From Acidobacteriota bacterium (lineage in GTDB: Bacteria; Acidobacteriota; UBA6911; RPQK01; JADFOI01), in the NCBI GenBank assembly GCA_022545645.1, contig JACZQQ010000136.1:1-7114 (forward strand): 7,114 nucleotides of DNA, given 5' to 3'. The translations under genes were made by a program, and so were the position numbers. Below, one piece after another: positions 1-5,218 of the stretch (position 1 is the stretch's first letter; each line of letters opens with the position of its first letter). The notes beneath the pieces were generated by a model. The model saw only the letters and a program-made list of their open reading frames with translations. It had not been told where the DNA came from and made no database searches.

Positions 1-552
1 GCCCACTTTGCCTTCGAGTATGCACGCAAATGGAATCGAAAAACGGTGACCACGGCGCACAAGGCCAATATCCTGAAGGTTAGCGACGGTCTTTTCTTGA
101 AGACCTGCCAAGAAGTCGCCAGGAAATACCCGGATATTCTTCATGAAGAAATCATCGTGGACAACCTGGCCCTGCAGCTCGTCATCAATCCTCAACGATT
201 CGATGTCTTACTGACAACCAATCTCTATGGCGATATCGTTTCCGATCTGTGTGCGGGACTGGTGGGCGGATTGGGACTCGTCCCCGGTGCCAATATCGGA
301 AAGGAATACGCGGTCTTCGAAGCCGTTCACGGGAGTGCTCCGGACATTGCCGGCAAAAACAAAGCCAATCCACTGGCTATCTTCTTCAGCAGTCTTCTCA
401 TGCTCGAGTATCTGCACATGGAGGACACGGCCAAAAGAATCCGCGATGCCATTTACAGGGTGACGAGCAAGGGCGCGGTGCTGACTCCAGATCTGGGAGG
501 AAGTGCGTCAACCACCGAATTCACCGAGGCGGTGATTCAGCAATTGGATTGA
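1..552 (+). CDS. icd: NAD-dependent isocitrate dehydrogenase, 3' part (5' end outside window)
   Basis: Frame 1 is open from the first base to TGA at 550-552, giving 183 C-terminal residues of a beta-decarboxylating dehydrogenase (isocitrate/isopropylmalate family, usually about 330-360 residues), so roughly the first half is missing. It oxidises isocitrate to 2-oxoglutarate and CO2 in the cytoplasmic TCA cycle. Visible marks in local numbering: HKANI at 20-24 with the catalytic-type Lys21; metal-binding aspartates at Asp54 (VDN), Asp78 and Asp82 within the family signature NLYGDIVSDLCAG; then GGLGLVPGANIG and HGSAPDIAGKNKANP. Asp in HGSAPD stands where NADP enzymes such as E. coli Icd carry Lys, which points to NAD. 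HKAN followed by SDGLFL favours isocitrate dehydrogenase over isopropylmalate dehydrogenase, which typically has DKAN. The substrate loop that would decide this is outside the window. GTG at 46 is internal, not the start, because homology continues upstream to base 1. Confidence 0.9.
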   Translation, partial: AHFAFEYARKWNRKTVTTAHKANILKVSDGLFLKTCQEVARKYPDILHEEIIVDNLALQLVINPQRFDVLLTTNLYGDIVSDLCAGLVGGLGLVPGANIGKEYAVFEAVHGSAPDIAGKNKANPLAIFFSSLLMLEYLHMEDTAKRIRDAIYRVTSKGAVLTPDLGGSASTTEFTEAVIQQLD

Positions 553-559
553 GCCGAAA

Positions 560-599
560 GCACGAACTCACGCAAGCACGGATCCACAAAACCATGAAC
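560..599. repeat. Degenerate octamer-period repeat, gap copy A
   Basis: Between the convergent isocitrate dehydrogenase and lpdA genes the sequence can be read as five 8-base units in a row: gcacgaac, tcacgcaa, gcacggat, ccacaaaa, ccatgaac. CA is fixed at unit positions 2-3 and CAC at 2-4 in the first four. The block is preceded by cgaaa. The same style of unit, also after cgaaa, recurs in the folA-permease gap at 3434-3481. The copy is degenerate, so taken alone it would not be convincing. No function is known to me, and no clear terminator hairpin is visible in this 54-base gap. Confidence 0.4.
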
Positions 600-606
600 T
601 TCCCCT

Positions 607-2022
607 CTATTTTCGATACAGATTCATGGACTGTCCCAGGAAGGCTTCGGCCGCTTCGCCCAGGGTCTCCGAGAAGGTGGGGTGGGTGTGAATGATACTG
701 GCCAGGTCTTCCGCAAGGGCTGCCATTTCCACCGCCAGAACGCCCTCCCCAATGAGTTCCCCGGCGTGAATCCCCACCAATCCAACCCCCAGCACCTGAC
801 CGCTCTCGGGATCGAAAATGATCTTGGTCAATCCTTCCGTTCTGCCCACCGCTACCGCTCGACCTGAAGCTGCCCAGGGAAAGCGTGTGACCTTGATCTT
901 TCGACCTTCACTTTTGGCTTGTGTTTCCGTCAATCCACACCAGGCCACCTCCGGGTCGGTGAAGACCACGGCGGGGACGGCTACATTGTCAAAGGCCACC
1001 TCTTGACCGGCGATGACCTGGGCAACCACCTTCCCTTCCCGGGTGGCCTTGTGGGCCAGCATCGGTGGCGCAGCCACGTCACCGATGGCAAAGATCTCGC
1101 GATCGGCTGTACGGCACTGCTCATCGACCTGGATGGCCCCCTTTGCGTCCCTTTCGACCCTGGTTTTCTCCAGGCCCAATTGATCCGAATTGCTTTGACG
1201 TCCCACAGAGACCAGAACCTTGTCAAACATCGGTTGCTGGGTGATCTCACCCTCAAACTTCACCTCAATACCCCGTTCGGTCTCCTTCATAGCCACCACC
1301 CGGGTATTGAGGTGAACCTGGGCAAACAAATCCTGAATCCGTCTTCCCAGCGGTCTAACCAGATCTCGATCGACTCCAGGCAAGAGGCCATCGGTCAGCT
1401 CCACCAACGTCACCTGGCTTCCCAAAGAGGCATAAACCGTCCCCAGTTCCAACCCTATATATCCACCCCCCACCACCAGCAATGTCTTGGGCACCTCCTC
1501 CAGATTCAGCGCTGCCGTGGAATCCATGACTCGATCACTCTCAATCTCAATCCCGGGTATTCCCATGGGTCGAGATCCTGTGGCGATAACGGCGTGCTTG
1601 AAGATGATGCGGGAGATCTCACTCTCCTCCAAACCAAGCGACTGGGAGTTTTCAAAACGGGCGCTGCCTCGAACGAATCGGACACCACGACGCTTGGCCA
1701 GGTCAGAGAGTCCTCCCGCGAGTTGACTCACGACCCCTTCCTTCCACTTGCGTAATGTCTGCACATCAATTTCGGGATCACCGAAATGAATTCCGAACTC
1801 CTGGGCTCGGCGCGCCTCTCCCAACAGTTGGGAAACGAACAAAAGTGCCTTTGAGGGGATACAGCCGGCATGGAGACAAACTCCGCCAAGCTCCTCTCGA
1901 CTGTCCACCAGGGTGACTTGCAGACCCAGGTCGGCGGCATGAAAAGCAGCTGCGTAACCGCCAGGACCTGCGCCGATCACCACAACATCGGACTCTCTTG
2001 TCCCTCCGGAGGACTCTGTCAT
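607..2022 (-). CDS. lpdA: Dihydrolipoyl dehydrogenase (E3 component)
   Basis: A complete 471-residue class I flavoprotein disulfide reductase, the normal length for E3. It reoxidises dihydrolipoamide on the pyruvate, 2-oxoglutarate or branched-chain dehydrogenase complexes or the glycine cleavage system, passing electrons through FAD to NAD. Domains in order: FAD-binding GAGPGG at 17-22; redox pair Cys49 and Cys54 in GGVCLHAGCIPSK; NAD-binding GGGYIG at 185-190; second FAD motif FAIGDVA at 311-317; and the C-terminal dimer interface with HTHPTFSE, giving the His447-Glu452 catalytic pair. HTHPT with the CxxxxC spacing separates it from glutathione and mercuric reductases. The ATG start has an AAGGAG site 7 bases upstream (complement of 2030-2035). 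No E1 or E2 gene lies beside it in this window. It converges on isocitrate dehydrogenase and diverges from thyA. Confidence 0.96.
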   Translation of the reverse strand: MTESSGGTRESDVVVIGAGPGGYAAAFHAADLGLQVTLVDSREELGGVCLHAGCIPSKALLFVSQLLGEARRAQEFGIHFGDPEIDVQTLRKWKEGVVSQLAGGLSDLAKRRGVRFVRGSARFENSQSLGLEESEISRIIFKHAVIATGSRPMGIPGIEIESDRVMDSTAALNLEEVPKTLLVVGGGYIGLELGTVYASLGSQVTLVELTDGLLPGVDRDLVRPLGRRIQDLFAQVHLNTRVVAMKETERGIEVKFEGEITQQPMFDKVLVSVGRQSNSDQLGLEKTRVERDAKGAIQVDEQCRTADREIFAIGDVAAPPMLAHKATREGKVVAQVIAGQEVAFDNVAVPAVVFTDPEVAWCGLTETQAKSEGRKIKVTRFPWAASGRAVAVGRTEGLTKIIFDPESGQVLGVGLVGIHAGELIGEGVLAVEMAALAEDLASIIHTHPTFSETLGEAAEAFLGQSMNLYRK

Positions 2023-2029
2023 CTATGAA

Positions 2030-2035
2030 CTCCTT
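2030..2035 (-). promoter_or_regulatory. Ribosome binding site of lpdA
   Basis: Read on the minus strand this is AAGGAG, 7 bases before the ATG whose complement is 2020-2022. It is a strong Shine-Dalgarno match and supports that start. Confidence 0.75.
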
Positions 2036-2048
2036 CTACGATCGTCTC

Positions 2049-2054
2049 AGTATA
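2049..2054 (-). promoter_or_regulatory. Candidate -10 box for lpdA
   Basis: On the minus strand the sequence is TATACT, a 5 of 6 match to TATAAT, 26 bases before the lpdA start and upstream of its ribosome binding site. That geometry leaves room for a short leader. No good -35 box is visible at the expected distance, so the call rests on the -10 match alone. Confidence 0.35.
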
Positions 2055-2076
2055 CCGCGTGGGCATTTTTTCGGAC

Positions 2077-2106
2077 CTGACCCATGTCGTGTAGGTGTGA
2101 TTTAAT
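2077..2106 (+). promoter_or_regulatory. Candidate thyA promoter, extended -10 next to the start codon
   Basis: CTGACC at 2077-2082 (4 of 6 to TTGACA) is followed after 18 bases by TTTAAT at 2101-2106 (5 of 6 to TATAAT), with an extended -10 TG at 2098-2099. The -10 box ends 6 bases before the thyA ATG at 2113, so transcription would begin at or beside the start codon. This matches the absence of a good Shine-Dalgarno sequence before thyA. It is inferred from consensus matching only; another promoter further upstream remains possible. Confidence 0.35.
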
Positions 2107-2112
2107 TGGCTC

Positions 2113-2907
2113 ATGCAACCGTATCTGGACCTCCTGGAGCATATTCTCCACAAGGGCCTGAAAAAGGAAGACCGCACCGGCACCGGCACCCTCAGTATCT
2201 TCGGTTATCAGATGCGCTTCAATTTGAGGGAGGGTTTTCCCATGCTCACCACCAAGAAGCTTCACCTCCGCTCGGTGATTCACGAACTCCTGTGGTTTCT
2301 CTCAGGAAGTACCAATGTTCGTGATTTGAACAAACATGGGGTCACCATCTGGGACGACTGGGCCGACGAAGAGGGCAGTCTAGGTCCTATCTATGGTTAC
2401 CAGTGGCGCTTTTGGCCGGCTCCCGGGGGAGAACACATTGATCAGATTTCCAGGGTCATCGAGCAGATCCGGACCGATCCGGATTCTCGCCGTCACATTG
2501 TGAGTGCCTGGAACGTTGCCGATACCGACAAAATGAAACTTCCTCCCTGTCACACTCTTTTCCAGTTTTACGTCGCCAACGGCGCTCTTTCCTGCCAACT
2601 CTATCAACGCAGTGCCGACGTCTTTTTAGGCGTTCCTTTCAACATCGCCTCCTATGCCCTGCTGACCCTGATGATGGCCCAGGTCTGCGGACTGGAGGCG
2701 AATGAATTTGTCCATAGTTTTGGCGATGTACACCTTTACTCAAACCACCTCGAGCAAGCCAGGCTTCAGCTCACCCGGGAACCGAGCACCCTTCCTCAAA
2801 TGAGACTGAACCCGGAAGTCAAGTCCATCTTCGAATTCGAATACGAGGACTTCAGTTTAGAGAACTACCATCCCCATCCCCACATTCCGGCTCCGGTTTC
2901 CGTATGA
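2113..2907 (+). CDS. thyA: Thymidylate synthase
   Basis: A complete 264-residue protein, the same length as E. coli ThyA and in register with its numbering. It methylates dUMP to dTMP using 5,10-methylenetetrahydrofolate and releases dihydrofolate. Visible residues: Arg21 in EDRTGTGT; Trp80 and Trp83 region WDDWADEEGSLGPIYG; the Arg126-Arg127 pair that binds phosphate from the partner subunit; nucleophile Cys146 in PPCHTLFQFYV; Arg166 and Asp169 in QRSADVFLGVPFN with Asn177; and His207 and Tyr209 in GDVHLYSNH. The C-terminus is the usual HPHPHIPAPVSV type. ATG at 2113 is fixed by the conserved N-terminus (YLDLL then EDRTGTGT). No convincing ribosome binding site precedes it. It overlaps folA by 4 bases, which fits translational coupling, and FolA recycles its dihydrofolate product. 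Confidence 0.98.
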   Translation: MQPYLDLLEHILHKGLKKEDRTGTGTLSIFGYQMRFNLREGFPMLTTKKLHLRSVIHELLWFLSGSTNVRDLNKHGVTIWDDWADEEGSLGPIYGYQWRFWPAPGGEHIDQISRVIEQIRTDPDSRRHIVSAWNVADTDKMKLPPCHTLFQFYVANGALSCQLYQRSADVFLGVPFNIASYALLTLMMAQVCGLEANEFVHSFGDVHLYSNHLEQARLQLTREPSTLPQMRLNPEVKSIFEFEYEDFSLENYHPHPHIPAPVSV

Positions 2908-3410
2908 GGCTCTCCATCATCGCCGCCATGTCCGCCAACCGGGTGATCGGGAATAACAACAACCTGCCCTGGAGGCTGCCCGCAGATTTAAAGCGCTTCA
3001 AGAGCCTGACCCTGGGACACCACCTGATCATGGGGCGTAAGACCTTTGAATCGATCGGCCAACCCCTCCCCGGTCGAACCACCGTGGTGATCACTCACCA
3101 AACCGGTTTCGCCCCGGCGGGAGTGCTGGTGGCCCACTCCATCGACCAGGCATTACAAGTGGTTGCCGGAGACGATGAAGTGTTTGTGGCCGGTGGAGCC
3201 CAGATTTACCAACAGATGCTCCCTCGAGCGGACCGGCTGTATCTGACCTCCATCCATGAGGAATTTGAGGGGGATGCGGATTTTCCCGAATTTGAGGAAT
3301 CCGACTGGCAGCTGATCTCCGAAGAAAATCAGGAGCCCGATGAAAAAAACCCCTATCCCTACAGCTTTCTGGTCTATGAGAGGAACACGGCCGGCTCGAA
3401 AGATCCGTAG
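2904..3410 (+). CDS. folA: Dihydrofolate reductase
   Basis: A complete 168-residue type I dihydrofolate reductase, close to the usual 160-170. It reduces dihydrofolate to tetrahydrofolate with NADPH and is the target of trimethoprim-class antifolates. Visible motifs: N-terminal SIIAAMSANRVIG; NNLPWRLPADLKRFK carrying the acidic active-site residue Asp28 (Asp27 in E. coli); IMGRKTFESIG; PGRTTVVIT with Arg58; the NADPH-binding VAGGAQIY at 95-102; and LTSIH with Thr115 (Thr113 in E. coli). The C-terminal YSFLVYER strand is followed by a short polar tail. Its ATG lies inside the thyA stop region (ATGA at 2904-2907) and has no clear ribosome binding site of its own, so translation probably depends on thyA. 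No resistance-type changes can be called from sequence alone. Confidence 0.97.
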   Translation: MRLSIIAAMSANRVIGNNNNLPWRLPADLKRFKSLTLGHHLIMGRKTFESIGQPLPGRTTVVITHQTGFAPAGVLVAHSIDQALQVVAGDDEVFVAGGAQIYQQMLPRADRLYLTSIHEEFEGDADFPEFEESDWQLISEENQEPDEKNPYPYSFLVYERNTAGSKDP

Positions 3411-3433
3411 GCTCACATCATGAAACAACGACC

Positions 3434-3481
3434 CCACGAAAGCACAACTGCACGACCGCACAACTGCACGACCGCTCAAAG
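3434..3481. repeat. Octamer tandem repeat, gap copy B
   Basis: Six consecutive 8-base units fill the gap before the first permease gene: ccacgaaa, gcacaact, gcacgacc, gcacaact, gcacgacc, gctcaaag. The middle four form a perfect 16-base tandem duplication (3442-3457 and 3458-3473). The unit consensus is about gCACrAmy. The block ends 3 bases before the ATG at 3485. A weaker array of similar units is present at 560-599, also in a gap and also after cgaaa. The direct repeat itself is certain; its role is unknown. Confidence 0.75.
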
Positions 3482-3484
3482 AAC

Positions 3485-4009
3485 ATGCGCGATTACACGA
3501 TACTGATACTGGGCGGGATAGTTTTGCTGCTGGCCGGAGCAGCCTGGAGGAGCGGTGGATGGGAATTGGTTCTGGCCGGAGCAGTGGGTGGAGTGAAAAC
3601 GCTTCTCCTGGTAGCCCCCTTATTGCTGTGTGCTTTTCTGATCGCCGGTTTGATTCAGGTCCTGCTGACCCAGGACAAGGTCGCCTATTGGCTGGGAGAA
3701 GGATCGGGCTGGCGGGGCATTTTCCTGGCCTGCATCGGCGGGGCGCTGATTCCTGGCGGACCCTACGTTTATTATCCCATCGCGGCAGCCCTGTTAAGAG
3801 CCGGTGCCAGCCTGGGGGTACTGGTGGCCTTTGTCTCAGCCAAGAACGTGTGGCCGGTGGTACGCCTGCCGCTGGAGTTCGCCCTGCTGGGCCCACGCCT
3901 GACCGTGGCCCGACTCCTGACCACCTTTCTCATACCTCCGCTGTTGGGTTTTCTCGCCCAGGCGCTGGCTGGGCGTCAAGTAGAAGCCATCCGTGAGAAC
4001 CTCAAATAA
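3485..4009 (+). CDS. Half-size permease-like membrane protein A
   Basis: A 174-residue, very hydrophobic protein. Likely membrane segments lie near residues 5-20, 28-62, 78-118 (broken by a PGG loop) and 142-162, with positively charged ends. It carries SGWRG at 74-78 and PGGPYVYYP at 90-98, followed by LLRAGASLGVLVAFVSA. This resembles the core of one repeat of ArsP/DUF318 (YraQ-type) permeases, where the loop reads P-x-CSCG-x-x-P and is followed by a similar Gly-rich helix; full permeases hold two such repeats in about 300-350 residues. Here the Cys residues are replaced by GGPYV. The next gene is a paralog, so the two may assemble as one transporter. Substrate is unknown; the CSCG-dependent arsenic role should not be assumed. 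ATG at 3485 has only a weak AAAGAA upstream. Membrane location is confident, family assignment moderate. Confidence 0.75.
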   Translation: MRDYTILILGGIVLLLAGAAWRSGGWELVLAGAVGGVKTLLLVAPLLLCAFLIAGLIQVLLTQDKVAYWLGEGSGWRGIFLACIGGALIPGGPYVYYPIAAALLRAGASLGVLVAFVSAKNVWPVVRLPLEFALLGPRLTVARLLTTFLIPPLLGFLAQALAGRQVEAIRENLK

Positions 4010-4503
4010 TGAACCTGGCAACCTTCACCCTCCTCATCCCGGCAGGAATCCTTTTCGCTTACGCCTGGCGTCGCGGCGATGGCAGCCACCGGCGCGGTCT
4101 CGCCAAAGGGGGGCGCACCCTGCTCAGCGTCCTGCCTCTGCTGCTTCTGGCATTCACCACGATCGGTTACGTCAGCGTCCTCCTGCCCCAGGAGGGGCTG
4201 CAGAATTTGATGGGTCCTGATTCCGGGTGGAGAGGGTTGTTGCGAGCCCAGGGAATGGGGATGTTGATGCCCGGAGGTCCCTACGTCGTTTTACCCCTCA
4301 TCAGCACACTTTACCAACTGGGCACCGGACTGGGAGCAACCATCACACTGGTGACCAGTTGGTCCTCCCTGAGCCTCTTGAATGCCCTTTGGGAAGCTCA
4401 TTTTATCGGCTGGCGCTTTACCCTGATTCGCTGGACGCTGCTGTTACCCTTTCCGCTGCTGGTGGGCCTGCTGGCCGAGGCCTGGTTCGGCGGAACATCC
4501 TAG
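4009..4503 (+). CDS. Half-size permease-like membrane protein B, paralog of A
   Basis: A 164-residue hydrophobic protein whose ATG overlaps the stop of protein A by one base (TAATG at 4007-4011), so the two are translationally coupled. From Pro43 to Gly161 it aligns without a gap to residues 45-163 of protein A, with about 44 of 119 identical by hand count. Conserved points are PLLLxAF near 43-49, DSGWRG at 71-76, PGGPYV at 88-93, a Pro at 96 and the GLLAEAxxGG end. Membrane segments are predicted near residues 5-19, 38-60, 78-118 and 138-158. The tandem order and pairing suggest a heterodimer equal to one two-repeat permease. The last stretch before TAG is GGTS, with no extra domain. Substrate is unknown. 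No strong ribosome binding site is visible, which agrees with coupling. Confidence 0.75.
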   Translation: MNLATFTLLIPAGILFAYAWRRGDGSHRRGLAKGGRTLLSVLPLLLLAFTTIGYVSVLLPQEGLQNLMGPDSGWRGLLRAQGMGMLMPGGPYVVLPLISTLYQLGTGLGATITLVTSWSSLSLLNALWEAHFIGWRFTLIRWTLLLPFPLLVGLLAEAWFGGTS

Positions 4504-4506
4504 GTC

Positions 4507-4536
4507 CCAGCAGTCGCTGGCCCGTGGGCTTCTTTT
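4507..4536 (+). terminator. Weak candidate terminator after the permease pair
   Basis: CCAGC at 4507-4511 and GCTGG at 4516-4520 can pair around AGTC. A second small inverted match, GCC at 4520-4522 with GGC at 4527-4529, comes just before TTCTTTT at 4530-4536. Both stems are short and the T run is interrupted, so this could only be a partial terminator or chance. Confidence 0.25.
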
Positions 4537-4573
4537 CGCACATGAAACCAGCAGTTTTCGATATCCTAAACTT

Positions 4574-4580
4574 AAGGGGG
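4574..4580 (+). promoter_or_regulatory. Ribosome binding site of lemA
   Basis: AAGGGGG lies 7 bases before the ATG at 4588. It is among the strongest Shine-Dalgarno-like sites in the window and supports independent translation of lemA, consistent with a new transcription unit or at least no coupling to the permease genes. Confidence 0.65.
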
Positions 4581-4587
4581 ATAATCT

Positions 4588-5178
4588 ATGACTTCAGCAC
4601 TCATTTTCCTGGTCGTGGTGGTGGTCTTCATCGCCTGGGTGGCCAGCATGTACAACAAGCTGGTCAGTCTTCGTAATCGTTTCAAGAACGCGTTTGCCCA
4701 GATCGACGTCCAGCTCAAAAGGCGCTACGACTTGATTCCCAATCTGGTCGAGACCGCCAAGGGTTATATGAAACACGAGAGGGAAACCCTGGAGGCGGTG
4801 GTGAATGCGCGCAATCAAGCCGCGGCGGCCAGCAAGCGAGCGGCCGAGAACCCCGGAGATCCCGATTCCATGAAAGGCCTGACGGGCGCCGAGACGGCCT
4901 TGACCGGTACCCTGGGACGCATGTTCGCCCTGATGGAGTCATACCCGGACTTGAAGGCCAATCAGAACATGGCCCAACTCATGGAAGAGCTGACCACAAC
5001 CGAGAACAAGATCGCTTTCTCACGACAGGCCTACAACGATTCGGTCATGGTCTACAACACGCGGTGTTCGGTGTTTCCCAGCGTCATTATTGCCAACTCC
5101 ATGGGCTTCAATCAGGCAGAGCTGTTTGAAATCGAAGCTCCCGCGGAACGCGAGGCCCCCAAGGTCTCCTTCTCGTAG
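4588..5178 (+). CDS. lemA: LemA family membrane-anchored protein
   Basis: A 196-residue protein of the usual LemA size. Residues 4-20 form one hydrophobic N-terminal membrane segment (ALIFLVVVVVFIAWVAS). The rest is predicted helical. It carries the family core at about 25-65: NKLVSLRN, then AQIDVQLKRRYDLIPNLVETAKGYMKHE, then LEAVVNARNQA; LTTTENKIAFSRQAYND follows near 132-148 and the YNTRCSVFPS plus GF region near 151-173. Known LemA structures are long helical bundles on a single membrane anchor. The molecular function is not established. A strong ribosome binding site supports the start. It sits 40 bases upstream of an M48 peptidase gene, a common pairing, so it may act as scaffold or partner of that peptidase; this is inference. 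Confidence 0.93.
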   Translation: MTSALIFLVVVVVFIAWVASMYNKLVSLRNRFKNAFAQIDVQLKRRYDLIPNLVETAKGYMKHERETLEAVVNARNQAAAASKRAAENPGDPDSMKGLTGAETALTGTLGRMFALMESYPDLKANQNMAQLMEELTTTENKIAFSRQAYNDSVMVYNTRCSVFPSVIIANSMGFNQAELFEIEAPAEREAPKVSFS

Positions 5179-5210
5179 TCCCAACGGACTCCACTGTTCT
5201 TCGAGACTCT

Positions 5211-5216
5211 GAGGAA
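5211..5216 (+). promoter_or_regulatory. Ribosome binding site deciding the M48 peptidase start
   Basis: GAGGAA precedes the ATG at 5219, with only 4 bases between GAGG and the start. The in-frame ATG at 5243 (Met9) has no such site, so 5219 is preferred. Confidence 0.55.
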
Positions 5217-5218
5217 AT

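Noticed and set aside
553..606. A bidirectional terminator between the convergent genes
   Set aside because: Apart from a 6-base GGATCC palindrome no stem followed by a T run was seen on either strand.
919..1755. A 278-codon open frame on the + strand inside lpdA
   Set aside because: It is antisense to a gene whose every catalytic motif is intact, and its translation has low-complexity His/Gln/Leu-rich sequence with no recognisable family. It is a shadow of the codon bias of lpdA.
3420..3506. A 28-residue ORF starting at ATG 3420 in the folA-permease gap
   Set aside because: It is made mostly of the octamer repeat (Thr/Arg/His/Ala-rich), overlaps the permease start out of frame and has no clear ribosome binding site.
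3153..3896. A 247-codon open frame on the - strand across folA and permease A
   Set aside because: It spans two well-supported genes and the intergenic repeat, and its translation is Arg/Pro/Ser-rich without domain-like sequence.
3485..4503. The two permease halves as one gene broken by a frameshift
   Set aside because: Each half has its own start, membrane-protein N-terminus and a TAATG junction, and they are homologous to each other rather than being the two unlike parts of one interrupted repeat. Two coupled genes fit better than a pseudogene.
4535..4572. A sigma70-type promoter for lemA (TTCGCA with TATCCT or TAAACT)
   Set aside because: The spacing is 21 bases or more and each box matches only 4 of 6, so it is not above chance.
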